Positions 35,300 to 44,022 of a DNA stretch of 61,952 bases are shown piece after piece. The position numbers and the translations under genes were made by a program. The notes beneath the pieces were generated by a model that worked only from the letters and a program-made list of their open reading frames with translations, was not told the DNA's origin and did not search any database. The stretch comes from an uncultured Pelagibacteraceae bacterium (GTDB lineage Bacteria; Pseudomonadota; Alphaproteobacteria; Pelagibacterales; Pelagibacteraceae). Every line of letters starts with the position of its first letter. Within the stretch, counting starts at the first letter, position 1. Where the stretch lies: positions 1 to 61,952 of the forward strand of contig CACHTV010000005.1 in NCBI GenBank assembly GCA_902582875.1, in the 5' to 3' direction.

Positions 35300-36550
35300 C
35301 TAGTGTGCTACTGCTGCTGCTCCATGTTCATCTATAAGTCTACCATCAGAAAATCTCTCTAAATTGAAAGCAGCATTTATTTTGTGCGGTTCATCGTTAG
35401 CAACTGTATGTGCAAAAACATTAGCGCTACCAGGTGTTGCTTTAAAACCGCCTGTTCCCCAACCACAATTAAAATATAATCCTTTCACTTCGCACTTGCT
35501 TATTATTGGGCTAGCGTCAGGACAAATATCTACTATACCTCCCCACTGACGTAGCATTTTCATTTTTCCAAATATTGGATATAATTCAACAATAGCTCTA
35601 ACAGTTTCTTCTATAACATCGTATCCACCTCTTTGAGTAAATGAATTGTAGCCATCAGTTCCAGCTCCAATAACTAATTCTCCTTTATCCGATTGGCTAA
35701 CATAAGCGTGAACTGCATTGGACATTACCACTGTATTGATTACAGGTTTAATAGGTTCAGAAACTAAAGCTTGTAACGGTCGGCTTTGTAATGGCAATCT
35801 TACCCCTGCAGTTTTTGCTAATACACTTGTATGGCCGGATGCTACTACAGCTACCTTTTTAGCTTTAATCAAACCTTTAGACGTTTTAACTCCCTCAACT
35901 TTACCATTTTTTGTTTTAATACTATGAACTTCACAATTTTGAATTATATCTACTCCCATTTCATCTGCCCTCATTGCAAAACCCCATGCTATAGCATCAT
36001 GTCTTGCCACTCCTCCTCTTCGTTGAAAAGCTGCGCCTAATACTGGATATCTTAAATTGTCAGTATTCATTATAGGAACTAATCTTTTAATATCTCTTGT
36101 CTCTAACCATTGAGTATCGAGACCATTAAGTCTATTAGCACTTATTCTTCTTTTCATTTCTTTAATGTCGTGCTCATTGTGAGCCAAATTCATCACACCT
36201 CTTTGACTAAACATCATGTTATAATTTAGCTCTTGAGATAAATTTTCCCATAACTTTACTGAATGATCGTAAAGAAAAGCACTTTCATTCCAGAGATAAT
36301 TAGATCTTATAATTGTAGTGTTTCGACCAGTATTTCCGCTACCTATCCAGCCTTTTTCTATTACTGCAATATTTTTTATTCCATGCTCTTTAGCCAAATA
36401 GTAAGCGGTGCCTAGTCCATGACCTCCACCTCCTACTATTATCACATCGTAGGTTTTTTTAGGCTCAGGACTCTTCCACATTTTTTGCCAATTTTCATTA
36501 TTGGAAAAAGCATTTTTTATAAGGGTAAAAATTGAATATTTTTTTTTCAC
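35300..36550 (-). CDS. soxB: sarcosine oxidase beta subunit
   Basis: This 416-residue DAO-family flavoprotein starts with GTG at 36550. The N-terminus [20 protein letters not shown] aligns with the usual SoxB start, which supports that codon over a later ATG. It shows [19 protein letters not shown] and [16 protein letters not shown], and ends with [20 protein letters not shown]. It carries the site of sarcosine oxidation. It is the first gene of the soxBDAG operon and diverges from metY across 315 bases. Confidence 0.95.
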   Translation of the reverse strand: MKKKYSIFTLIKNAFSNNENWQKMWKSPEPKKTYDVIIVGGGGHGLGTAYYLAKEHGIKNIAVIEKGWIGSGNTGRNTTIIRSNYLWNESAFLYDHSVKLWENLSQELNYNMMFSQRGVMNLAHNEHDIKEMKRRISANRLNGLDTQWLETRDIKRLVPIMNTDNLRYPVLGAAFQRRGGVARHDAIAWGFAMRADEMGVDIIQNCEVHSIKTKNGKVEGVKTSKGLIKAKKVAVVASGHTSVLAKTAGVRLPLQSRPLQALVSEPIKPVINTVVMSNAVHAYVSQSDKGELVIGAGTDGYNSFTQRGGYDVIEETVRAIVELYPIFGKMKMLRQWGGIVDICPDASPIISKCEVKGLYFNCGWGTGGFKATPGSANVFAHTVANDEPHKINAAFNLERFSDGRLIDEHGAAAVAH

Positions 36551-36636
36551 ATCTCAAACTAGCAAAAAAGTCAAAAATAACAAAAGAAATCAAAGGTGAA
36601 AATGTATCAGTAAGTCAGGCTATAAAGCTTTAAATT

Positions 36637-36656
36637 CAAGTGTTTTATACAACTTG
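36637..36656. promoter_or_regulatory. candidate operator dyad between soxB and metY
   Basis: CAAGTGTTTTATACAACTTG is an imperfect 20-bp dyad (CAAGT and ACTTG arms, TGTT/TACA inside) that overlaps the -35 box of the metY promoter. The arms resemble GntR-type sites, and it could serve the divergent sox operon. There is no direct evidence for a bound regulator. Confidence 0.35.
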
Positions 36657-36682
36657 ACAGCTATTAAGAAAGATAGTTAAGT
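36654..36682 (+). promoter_or_regulatory. sigma-70 promoter of metY
   Basis: A consensus -35 box TTGACA (36654-36659) is followed by 17 bases and then TTAAGT (36677-36682) as a weak -10. The transcript would start at the GGG at 36685-36687, which is just where the SAM-II aptamer begins. Confidence 0.6.
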
Positions 36683-36685
36683 ATG

Positions 36686-36742
36686 GGTAGCGCTGATTTA
36701 ATTCAAATTGCTGAGCGCTTAACAAATCCAGCTAAAGCGACT
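36686..36742 (+). promoter_or_regulatory. SAM-II riboswitch aptamer (upstream of metY)
   Basis: The stretch AGCGCTGATTTAATTCAAA, then TTGCTGAGCGCTTAACAAAT and AGCTAAAGC, carries the SAM-II pseudoknot elements: the GCGCT/AGCGC stem, the conserved UGAUUUAA, and the A-rich AACAAAU...AGCUAAAG 3' strand. SAM-II senses S-adenosylmethionine in alphaproteobacteria, usually ahead of methionine synthesis genes, as here. AGCTAAAGC can pair with GCTTTAGC in the following terminator, giving a direct switch. Confidence 0.88.
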
Positions 36743-36752
36743 AAGTCTAATG

Positions 36753-36781
36753 ACCACCGCTTTAGCCGGTGGTTTTTTTTT
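36753..36781 (+). terminator. intrinsic terminator controlled by the SAM-II riboswitch
   Basis: The arms ACCACCG (36753-36759) and CGGTGGT (36767-36773) with the loop CTTTAGC are followed by nine T's. The loop-proximal bases are complementary to the SAM-II 3' strand, so ligand binding would free the terminator and stop transcription before metY. Confidence 0.82.
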
Positions 36782-36799
36782 GAAAGTTTATCAAATTAA

Positions 36800-36858
36800 A
36801 ACCGGGTATTTGAACTATATTGTACGCCCGACATTTCGTCGAAGTACTAAAAAGGGAG
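36800..36858 (+). promoter_or_regulatory. SAM-V riboswitch covering the metY ribosome-binding site
   Basis: CCGGGTATTTGAACTATATT and GTACGCCCG, closed by the CGGG/CCCG stem, are followed by the hairpin CGACATTTCGTCG and AGTACTAAAAAGGGAG. These are the SAM-V elements known from marine bacteria. The Shine-Dalgarno AAGGGAG forms part of the pseudoknot strand, so SAM would block translation of metY. The arrangement behind a SAM-II terminator matches the tandem control described in Pelagibacter. Confidence 0.88.
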
Positions 36859-36865
36859 AAAAAAA

Positions 36866-38158
36866 ATGGCTAATTTTAAACATCCGGAAACTATTGGGTT
36901 ACACGGTGGTGAGTATAGAAGCGACCCCGCAACTACAGCAGTAGCAGTTCCTATTTATCAAACTTCTTCTTATCAATTCAAAAATGCTGAAACAGCAGCA
37001 AATTTATTTGGTTTAAAAGAATTTGGAAATATTTACACAAGGATTATGAATCCGACATGTGATGTTCTTGAAAAAAGAGTTGCTGCATTAGAAGGTGGTT
37101 TAGCAGCAGTAGCAGTTGGCTCAGGTCAAGCAGCCTCAGCGTTTTGTATACAAAACGTTGCTCAAGCTGGAGACAATGTTGTTGCTTCAACTGACTTATA
37201 TGGAGGAACAGTAAATTTATTTAAAAATACTTTAAGACAACAAGGTATTGAAGTTAGATTTGCAGATCCTGCTGACCCAAAAAACTTTGAGAAGTTGACA
37301 GATGATAAAACAAGAGCTTACTACGGTGAGTCTTGTCCAAATCCTTATCTTAGAGTTTTTCCAATTAAAGAAGTTGCAGATATTGGTAGAAAAAAAGGAA
37401 TACCTTTAATTATAGACAACACAGCTTCACCTGTAATATGTAAACCTTTGGCTCATGGCGCCGCAGTTGTGATGCACTCTTTGACAAAATATATTGGAGG
37501 TCATGGAACTTCAATTGGTGGAATCATTGTTGATAGTGGTAACTTTGACTGGACAAAAGACAGAAAAAGACAACCATTAATGAACGAACCAGATCAAAGT
37601 TATGGTGGTGCTATTTGGGCAGATGCAGTTCCTCAATTGACGGGGGCTAACATTCCTTTTGCGATCAGAGCGAGAGTGGTTTTACTTAGAGACTTAGGTG
37701 CTCCATTAAGTCCATTCAATGCTTTTCAAATTATTCAAGGTTTGGAAACTGTTGCTCTTAGAATGAAACAACACTGCAGTAATGCAGAAAAAGTTGTATC
37801 TTTCCTGGAAACACAAAAGAAAGTTAAAAATATAATCTACCCTACTAATCATCAAGGTGAGATTAAAGAGAGAGCTAAGAAATACATGCAAGGTGGATAT
37901 GGTTCATTAGTTGGAATGGATGTTGGAACTAGAGAAGCTGGTTCTAAATTCATTGACAATTTAAAAATGCTTTATCATGTTGCTAACATTGGTGATGCTA
38001 GAAGTTTAGCAATACATCCTGCAACAACTACACATAGTCAATTAAATGATGAAGAGTTATTGGCGGCTGGTGTAACACCAGGATATGTTAGACTTTCTAT
38101 TGGGATAGAACATCCTGATGATATCATCGCTGATATTAAACAAGCTTTGGCTGCATAA
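36866..38158 (+). CDS. metY: O-acetylhomoserine sulfhydrylase (MetY), PLP enzyme
   Basis: This 430-residue Cys/Met-metabolism PLP enzyme starts HPETIGLHGGEYRSDPATTA. The PLP lysine is in VMHSLTKYIGGHGTSIGG near residue 208; the length and the GGHGTSIGG motif fit MetY rather than cystathionine gamma-synthase. It makes homocysteine from O-acetylhomoserine and sulfide. The two upstream SAM riboswitches support a role in methionine supply. A strong hairpin follows the stop codon. Confidence 0.93.
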   Translation: MANFKHPETIGLHGGEYRSDPATTAVAVPIYQTSSYQFKNAETAANLFGLKEFGNIYTRIMNPTCDVLEKRVAALEGGLAAVAVGSGQAASAFCIQNVAQAGDNVVASTDLYGGTVNLFKNTLRQQGIEVRFADPADPKNFEKLTDDKTRAYYGESCPNPYLRVFPIKEVADIGRKKGIPLIIDNTASPVICKPLAHGAAVVMHSLTKYIGGHGTSIGGIIVDSGNFDWTKDRKRQPLMNEPDQSYGGAIWADAVPQLTGANIPFAIRARVVLLRDLGAPLSPFNAFQIIQGLETVALRMKQHCSNAEKVVSFLETQKKVKNIIYPTNHQGEIKERAKKYMQGGYGSLVGMDVGTREAGSKFIDNLKMLYHVANIGDARSLAIHPATTTHSQLNDEELLAAGVTPGYVRLSIGIEHPDDIIADIKQALAA

Positions 38159-38167
38159 AAATAAATT

Positions 38168-38205
38168 AGATGGTCCCAATTATTTATATTGGGACCATCT
38201 TTCAA
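38168..38205 (+). terminator. terminator after metY
   Basis: A 13-bp perfect inverted repeat (AGATGGTCCCAAT and ATTGGGACCATCT, 7-base loop) is followed by TTTC on the plus strand. It lies between the convergent metY and lipoprotein genes and may end both transcripts. Confidence 0.82.
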
Positions 38206-38218
38206 GAAAATATTAGAA

Positions 38219-38626
38219 CTACCTTCTATTATAAATAATTGCTTTTTTTGTTACCTTTTCAGTCTTAGATATTTCTTTAATATTATTTTTTGGAAATTCT
38301 TTCACAATGTCTGTAGTCTTTTCTATAATAGCAGAGCTTTTCAACTTAACTTGTTTTTTTACAATTGTGCAAAATTCAGACCTTGTTATTTCAAAAGAGG
38401 AAATGCAGGTTTCTTTTTTTCTCTCAGGATTTTTTTTCTCTGCGAAAGTAATAGCATGTTCCAGAGGAGTTTTTCCTGTTTGTTTTTTAACCCCATAACT
38501 TATCGCCGAATTTAAACTGGATTGAACAAATCTTCCGTTCGAGGCACCAGGACCTATTAGTGCTAACGATTCAGCACAACCATTCAACAAAAAAAGAGTT
38601 GATAATAAAAGAAATATCTTTTTCAT
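38219..38626 (-). CDS. lipoprotein, paralogue A
   Basis: This 135-residue protein has a lipobox (LFLLNGC, Cys17) followed by AESLALIGPGASNGRFVQSSLNSAISYGVKKQTGKTPLEH, and cysteines in KETCISSFEITRSEFC. The C-terminal roughly 35 residues are a basic extension missing from paralogue B. Function is unknown; I recall similar short lipoproteins in SAR11. It is transcribed downstream of paralogue B with a 142-base gap, in which I see no gene. Confidence 0.72.
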   Translation of the reverse strand: MKKIFLLLSTLFLLNGCAESLALIGPGASNGRFVQSSLNSAISYGVKKQTGKTPLEHAITFAEKKNPERKKETCISSFEITRSEFCTIVKKQVKLKSSAIIEKTTDIVKEFPKNNIKEISKTEKVTKKAIIYNRR

Positions 38627-38768
38627 GATTAAAACTTGTTTTAATTGGTTCCGTATATCCGCTTCATCTATAAATAAAAGTTAATTTTGAATGTGAAAAT
38701 TTTTTATTAACACAACTTGTGGTAGTTAAAACTTATGTTTTTTGATTTTGAATATCTTTTGGAATTAG

Positions 38769-39092
38769 CTAATCCAGTATCTTTATTTTAGATTTTGTTA
38801 AAATTAATTGTTTTTTTACAATATAACAAATCTCAGAGTTAGTTTTTTCAAGAAAAGAGTGGCATTGCTCTTTTTTTTTCTCAGGATTTACTTTTTCAGC
38901 ATAGGCTCTGACATGTTCTAGTGGGCCTTTACCTGTTTGTTTTTTAACTCCATAACTTACTGCAGTGTTGAAAGATGATTGGAGCATTTTTCCATTTGAT
39001 GCCCCGCCAATTGATGGGCCAAGAAGTGCAACTGACTCGGCACAACCTGAAAGTAAAAATATAGTTGCTAATAGTACAAATATTTTTCGCAT
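38769..39092 (-). CDS. lipoprotein, paralogue B
   Basis: This 107-residue protein has a lipobox (LLSGC, Cys17). AESVALLGPSIGGASNGK, then SSFNTAVSYGVKKQTGKGPLEHVRAYAEK, aligns along its length with the neighbour at 38219-38626. The duplicate pair shares the YGVKKQTGK-PLEH core and the C...C spacing near the end. Function is unknown. Nothing else is seen in the 107 bases upstream. Confidence 0.72.
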   Translation of the reverse strand: MRKIFVLLATIFLLSGCAESVALLGPSIGGASNGKMLQSSFNTAVSYGVKKQTGKGPLEHVRAYAEKVNPEKKKEQCHSFLEKTNSEICYIVKKQLILTKSKIKILD

Positions 39093-39199
39093 ACTCCCTC
39101 TAAAATTTTTCTTAGGTTATTGAATTTATACAAACATAAATACAATAATTCCGTTCAATATGAGTATATCAAATACAACCTGCAATGGAAGAGTAAGCT

Positions 39200-40150
39200 T
39201 TATGAAATCAAACGTATCGGCTTGTTATTTATACAACTATCTAGGTTTTCTATCATTTGATTATAAAATTTTGAATAGTTCTCTGCGGTTACATAGCCTA
39301 TGTGCGGTAATAACAAAGCGTTAGGGAGAAATCTCAATTTATGATCTTGAGGCAAAGGTTCTTTATCATAAACATCTAAGCCAACTCCAGCTATTGACTC
39401 ATCTTTTAAAGACTGAATTAAATCATTTTCGTTAACAATAGGACCTCTTGATGTATTAATTAAAAAAGAGGATTTCTTCATCATGTCTAATTCTTTTTTT
39501 GTGATTAAATCTTTATATCTATCTGAAAATACTACATGAATAGAAACGATGTCAGCATTTTTCAATAAATCTTCTTTGTTCATTGGTAAAACTCCTGTTT
39601 CATTCGCATGAGTTAAATTTAAATTTTCGCTCCACGCACAAACTTCCATTCCAAATGCTTTTGCAACTTTGGCAACTTGAGTTCCTATCTTTCCAAGTCC
39701 AATTAAACCTAATAGTTTGCCTTTTAGTTCCAATCCTATTGTGGTTTGCCAATATCCTTGAAACATATTATCAACTTCTTGCTTCATATTTCTGAATAAA
39801 CCTAATATTAAAGCCCAGGTAATTTCTGCAGCAGGATTAGAATTAATTTCTGTTCCGCATACTATAATCTTATTTTTTTTAGCTGTTTCTAAATCGATAG
39901 CATTATTTCTCATGCCTGATGTCATAATATATTTTAATTTAGGAAGTGAGGTAATTATAGATTTTGTAATTGGAGTTCTCTCTCTCATTATAAAAAGAGC
40001 CTCGAAATCTTCTAATGCAACTATTACCTCATTTTCATTTAAAAATGGTTCATTAAAAACTTTAAAATTATATTTTTTTTTATACTTTTGTGTTTCAACT
40101 ATTTGTTGAAATACATATTGATAGTCATCTAAAACTGCAACTTTAATCAT
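39200..40150 (-). CDS. D-isomer 2-hydroxyacid dehydrogenase
   Basis: This 316-residue protein has the Rossmann motif GLIGLGKIGTQVAKVAKAFG near residue 146. The catalytic Arg is in NTSRGPIV, the Glu in LDVYDKEPLP and the His in LLPHIGYVT. It is related to glyoxylate/hydroxypyruvate and phosphoglycerate dehydrogenases, but the substrate is unknown; there is no ACT domain. It overlaps the upstream EamA gene by 8 bases, with a DadA-like oxidase one gene further, which suggests a small amino/hydroxy-acid catabolic operon. Confidence 0.87.
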   Translation of the reverse strand: MIKVAVLDDYQYVFQQIVETQKYKKKYNFKVFNEPFLNENEVIVALEDFEALFIMRERTPITKSIITSLPKLKYIMTSGMRNNAIDLETAKKNKIIVCGTEINSNPAAEITWALILGLFRNMKQEVDNMFQGYWQTTIGLELKGKLLGLIGLGKIGTQVAKVAKAFGMEVCAWSENLNLTHANETGVLPMNKEDLLKNADIVSIHVVFSDRYKDLITKKELDMMKKSSFLINTSRGPIVNENDLIQSLKDESIAGVGLDVYDKEPLPQDHKLRFLPNALLLPHIGYVTAENYSKFYNQMIENLDSCINNKPIRLIS

Positions 40151-41036
40151 TAACTTTTCTATTAGATAAATAAATTCCTGTTAATATAAAAGTTGCTCCA
40201 GCTAAATGGTATATCTCAAATTTTTCTTTAAAAATAATTATTGCCATAACTGCACTAAATAAAGGCATCAATTGAATAAACATAGTAGATCTATTTGGGC
40301 CAATTATCTGAACACCTTTTTGCCAACAATAGTAAGCTCCTATTGCGGGAAACATTACTACATAAAAAAGAATTAAAAAAAATGCTTTATTGTAATTTAA
40401 TTCTAAGCCTATTGATTTTTCATAAAAAAATTGAGGTATTAAAAAAATTATTCCAACTGAAACCATTAACTGTATTAAAGTAAATTGAGAGAGTTTGAAT
40501 TTATGTTTTTTAAGCAAAGTAGAGTAAAGTGACCAAGTAATTACACAAACTAACATCCATAAGTCACCCTTATTAAAATTTAAAGAAATAATTTTTTGAA
40601 TATCGCCGTTAGAAATTATTGATCCAATTCCTATAATTGATAACAATAGCCCAAATATTTGAAAAAAATTTGTTTTTTCAATTTTCATTAAAGATGAAAG
40701 AACAATTGTAGCAGCTGGAATAGCTGCAAGCATTAAAACTGCGTTTACTACTTGCGTATAGTTAAGTGCAAAATAAACAACTGAGTTAAACGTGCTAATT
40801 GTAATTACTCCCATAAAACTAATTACAAGCCAATTTTTTTTTATATAAGGTAAATTGTTAAGGATTTCTTTATAAGTAAAAGGGATTAATATAAACCAAA
40901 CTGAAATCCATCTGAAAACATTAAGTGTTAAAGGAGGGATTTCAAATAGTGTTGCAAATTTTCCAACAATAAAATTACCAGACCAAAACAACGCTGCTAA
41001 AACTAGAAATAAATAAGCTAAATAATTTTTTGACAA
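40143..41036 (-). CDS. EamA (DMT superfamily) transporter
   Basis: This 297-residue protein has about ten hydrophobic segments. It starts with TTG at 41036, with AGGAG a few bases upstream, and reads MSKNYLAYLFLVLAALFWSGNFIVGK. The two EamA repeats are visible. The substrate is unknown. It sits between the DadA-like oxidase (7 bases upstream) and the 2-hydroxyacid dehydrogenase. Confidence 0.85.
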   Translation of the reverse strand: MSKNYLAYLFLVLAALFWSGNFIVGKFATLFEIPPLTLNVFRWISVWFILIPFTYKEILNNLPYIKKNWLVISFMGVITISTFNSVVYFALNYTQVVNAVLMLAAIPAATIVLSSLMKIEKTNFFQIFGLLLSIIGIGSIISNGDIQKIISLNFNKGDLWMLVCVITWSLYSTLLKKHKFKLSQFTLIQLMVSVGIIFLIPQFFYEKSIGLELNYNKAFFLILFYVVMFPAIGAYYCWQKGVQIIGPNRSTMFIQLMPLFSAVMAIIIFKEKFEIYHLAGATFILTGIYLSNRKVND

Positions 41037-41043
41037 AAAACTC

Positions 41044-42303
41044 CTAGTTAAATCTCTTCGAGCTGTAGGGAGATAAATCTAAATTTGTTTTCTCTTCTGC
41101 AACTATTCCAGAAACAATTTTGCCTGTTATAGCGCCCAGAGTCCAGCCCAAATGATGATGACCAAATGCATAAATGATATTTTTATTTTTTAATGAAGGC
41201 CCAATAATAGGTAAAAAATCTGGCAATGTAGGTCTAAAACCTAACCATTCATCTTCATGATTTTTAAGTTCAGGTAAAAGTTCTTTTGCAGATTTTATTA
41301 GATAATCGATACGTTTCTTTGATAAAGAATTTTTTAATCCACCTAGTTCAACAGTGCCTACAGCTCTTAATCCTTGATTCATAGGAGTCATGCCAAATCC
41401 TCTATCTAAAAAAATTACTGGTCTAGAAATTAAATGATCCATATTTTTAAAATGAACATGGTATCCGCGTTCAGTATCCAAAGGAATATTCTCTCCTAAC
41501 TGATCTGTTAAATTTTTTGAAAAGGCCCCTGAAGCAATAACAGTTTTTTCAAAACTATATTCTTCGTTTTCTGATTTAATAATGATTTCGTTCTTGCTAA
41601 TTTGTTTTAGACTGGTGACATTTTCTTGAATAAATTTTCCTCCTTTATTTAGAAAAAGTTTAAATATCTCTTTTAAAATACCATGCGGATCTCTAGCGTG
41701 CATAGCGTCTTCATAAACTACTCCTGCATCAAAGACTGGTTGTAAATTTGGCTCTAATTCTAAAATCTCCTTTTGTGATAATAATTTCTGATTTATTCCT
41801 AAATCATTTCTCACTTTAATTTCAATTTCTCTACTTTTAATATTCTTTTTAGTCCAGACATAAATAATTCCTTTTTTATCAATTAAATTAGTTGTATCTA
41901 TTTCTTTAAATATTTCTTCATAGGCATCATTAGATAAACTTAAAATTTGATGCATATACTTTGCGGTATGTAACATTGATTTTTTATTGCAATTTTTTAA
42001 ATAATGAAACAACCAAGGAATCATTTTTGGTACATGATTCCATTTTAATGCCAAAGGTCCGTAAGAACTAAACAACATTTTCGGGACATCATATAAAATA
42101 TCAGGTCTATTAAACTGTAAAACAGCATAAGGAGAAAAGTGTCCTGCGTTACCATAAGATGCAGATTTAAATTCAAAAGATATTGGATCGTGACGATCAA
42201 ATAAAGTTACAGGAATTCCTTTTTTAATTAGTTGAAGTCCAATACAAATGCCTTGTATACCAGAACCGATAATACCAACTGATTTACATTTATATTTTTC
42301 CAT
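41044..42303 (-). CDS. DadA-like D-amino acid dehydrogenase / FAD amine oxidase
   Basis: From the ATG at 42303 this is a 419-residue protein with the FAD motif SVGIIGSGIQGICIGLQLIKKG, then SASYGNAGHFSP, and the C-terminal GFRPTLPDFLPIIGPS and FGHHHLGWTLGAITGK, which fit the DadA/DAO family. It would deaminate a D-amino acid or similar amine at the membrane. The upstream TTG at 42321 is less likely. The substrate is not resolved. Confidence 0.85.
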   Translation of the reverse strand: MEKYKCKSVGIIGSGIQGICIGLQLIKKGIPVTLFDRHDPISFEFKSASYGNAGHFSPYAVLQFNRPDILYDVPKMLFSSYGPLALKWNHVPKMIPWLFHYLKNCNKKSMLHTAKYMHQILSLSNDAYEEIFKEIDTTNLIDKKGIIYVWTKKNIKSREIEIKVRNDLGINQKLLSQKEILELEPNLQPVFDAGVVYEDAMHARDPHGILKEIFKLFLNKGGKFIQENVTSLKQISKNEIIIKSENEEYSFEKTVIASGAFSKNLTDQLGENIPLDTERGYHVHFKNMDHLISRPVIFLDRGFGMTPMNQGLRAVGTVELGGLKNSLSKKRIDYLIKSAKELLPELKNHEDEWLGFRPTLPDFLPIIGPSLKNKNIIYAFGHHHLGWTLGAITGKIVSGIVAEEKTNLDLSPYSSKRFN

Positions 42304-42348
42304 AAGAAATTTATAGTGCAAACTTGGAGGATTTTGTAGTGCGGTAGA

Positions 42349-42810
42349 TTAGGCTATAACTTTTGAATCTTTATTAAGAACTGTTTCAGAGCCACCATTT
42401 TCCTTGGGCTTTTTCTCTTCTTTTGATTTGCTAAACAAGAAATCTGGTTTAAGTTTAGATTTAGATCCATGAGTTTTTTTAATGTATCCATCTATATCTG
42501 CGCCATTTTCTGTTTTTAGATTATTTCCAAACTCTATGTCCCCTTTAACAGTGCCAGTACTTCCAACAATCACGTCATCACCAGATATTTTTCCATCCAT
42601 GTGACCATGGATTTCAATTCTATCTCCTTCGATTGATCCAGTAATTGAACCAGTTTCTCTAATTACAACTTCTTTTGAAATTACTGGCCCCTTAACTAAA
42701 CCCGCAACATCGATTGCTCCAGAACTGTTGATCGTTCCTTCAATACTTACTGTCTCACTTATAAGTGACCTTTCAGTATCTTTGATTTTATTTTTTTTAT
42801 CACCAAACAT
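42349..42810 (-). CDS. bactofilin (polymer-forming cytoskeletal protein)
   Basis: This 153-residue protein has a central beta-helix of repeating glycine/valine rungs (about residues 20-112: GTINSSGAIDVAGLVKGPVI, ETGSITGSIEGDRIEIHGHM, GKISGDDVIVGSTGTVKGDI), flanked by short unstructured tails, the C-terminal one lysine-rich. Bactofilins assemble into nucleotide-free filaments that help place cell-wall enzymes. It lies downstream of rodA on the same strand, next to the mre/mrd cell-shape genes. Confidence 0.9.
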   Translation of the reverse strand: MFGDKKNKIKDTERSLISETVSIEGTINSSGAIDVAGLVKGPVISKEVVIRETGSITGSIEGDRIEIHGHMDGKISGDDVIVGSTGTVKGDIEFGNNLKTENGADIDGYIKKTHGSKSKLKPDFLFSKSKEEKKPKENGGSETVLNKDSKVIA

Positions 42811-42897
42811 ATAATTTTTTTTTATAATTTAATCACCTATGAGATTTTTTAACAAGCCTTTTTTAAAAAAAATTTCTGCTCATTATAGGTCTTTTTT

Positions 42898-44022
42898 TTA
42901 ATTAACTGGCATATCTTTATAAATCTTACAAGACATTGTAATGCCTAAACCAAGCATTATAGCCATCATTGAAGAACCGCCATAAGACATAATGGGCAAA
43001 GGAGAGCCAACAATTGGTAATAAACCTAATACCATTCCCATATTTACTACCACATAAATAAAAAATGCAGTTGCAAAACTATAGCAATAAAGTTTTCCAA
43101 AATTGCTTCTTGTCATATTTCCTACTCTAACTATTCTTGAAACAATTAATCCGTAAAGTAACAGGATAAATATTGATCCAAAGAAACCAAATTCCTCAGA
43201 AAATAAAGTAAATATAAAATCAGTATGTTTTTCAGGTAAATAATCTAGATAGCTTTGCGATCCATTTAAAAAACCTTTGCCAAAAAGACCTCCTGAACCT
43301 ATGGCAATTTTAGACTGTATGATTTGATAACCCGCTCCTAAAGGATCTTTTTCGGGATTTAAAAAAGTTAATATTCTTGATTTTTGGTATGGTTTTAAAA
43401 AAGAAATAGCGATTGGTAATAATGATATAAAAATTAAGGTAGAATAAGCAAAAAATTTTACTCTTACTCCAGCAAGCCAAGCTACTATTAAACCGCCAAA
43501 AGCAATTAAAAGAGCGGTTCCAAGATCTGGCTGCATTACAACTAAAAGAACTGGAAAAATTAAAACAAAAATCGGTAAAAATAAAAATTTAAGTCTATTC
43601 ACGCTTTCTATTGGAATACGATGATAATATTTTGCTAAAAATAAAATTAAACCTATTTTCATTAACTCTGATGGTTGAAGATTCATAAAATAGAGACTTA
43701 GCCATCGTTGTGATCCTGATGATGTTATTCCAAAATATTTTACTCCTATAAGAAGAATAAGAAAAACAAAATAAATTAAATAACTAGTATTGTGCCAAAA
43801 TCTTATTTGAACAAAAGATAAAATAAAAAACATTAAAAAGAAAACAAAAAATCTAATTATATGGCTTTCAGTATGATATTTAAATTCTCCACCATCAGTA
43901 GAGTACATTGCAAACATGCTTACAATTCCTAAAGTTAAAATAGAGAAAACTAAAACGTAATCGATAGAAAAAAGTTTATCTTTAAAAGTCAAAGATGATT
44001 GTATAGACCTAGGTTGAAACAT
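42898..44022 (-). CDS. rodA: peptidoglycan glycosyltransferase RodA
   Basis: This 374-residue SEDS-family protein has about ten membrane segments. It shows GGLIVAWLAGVRVK, the HTDFIFTLFSEEFGFFGSI motif, and GLLPIVGSPLPIMSYGGSSM near the C-terminus. It polymerises glycan strands in the elongasome together with PBP2. Its ATG overlaps the mrdA stop by one base. Confidence 0.95.
   Translation of the reverse strand: MFQPRSIQSSLTFKDKLFSIDYVLVFSILTLGIVSMFAMYSTDGGEFKYHTESHIIRFFVFFLMFFILSFVQIRFWHNTSYLIYFVFLILLIGVKYFGITSSGSQRWLSLYFMNLQPSELMKIGLILFLAKYYHRIPIESVNRLKFLFLPIFVLIFPVLLVVMQPDLGTALLIAFGGLIVAWLAGVRVKFFAYSTLIFISLLPIAISFLKPYQKSRILTFLNPEKDPLGAGYQIIQSKIAIGSGGLFGKGFLNGSQSYLDYLPEKHTDFIFTLFSEEFGFFGSIFILLLYGLIVSRIVRVGNMTRSNFGKLYCYSFATAFFIYVVVNMGMVLGLLPIVGSPLPIMSYGGSSMMAIMLGLGITMSCKIYKDMPVN

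Noticed and set aside
35831-36040. Cysteine- and serine-rich open frame opposite soxB
   Set aside because: It is antisense to a conserved soxB segment and lacks a ribosome-binding site.
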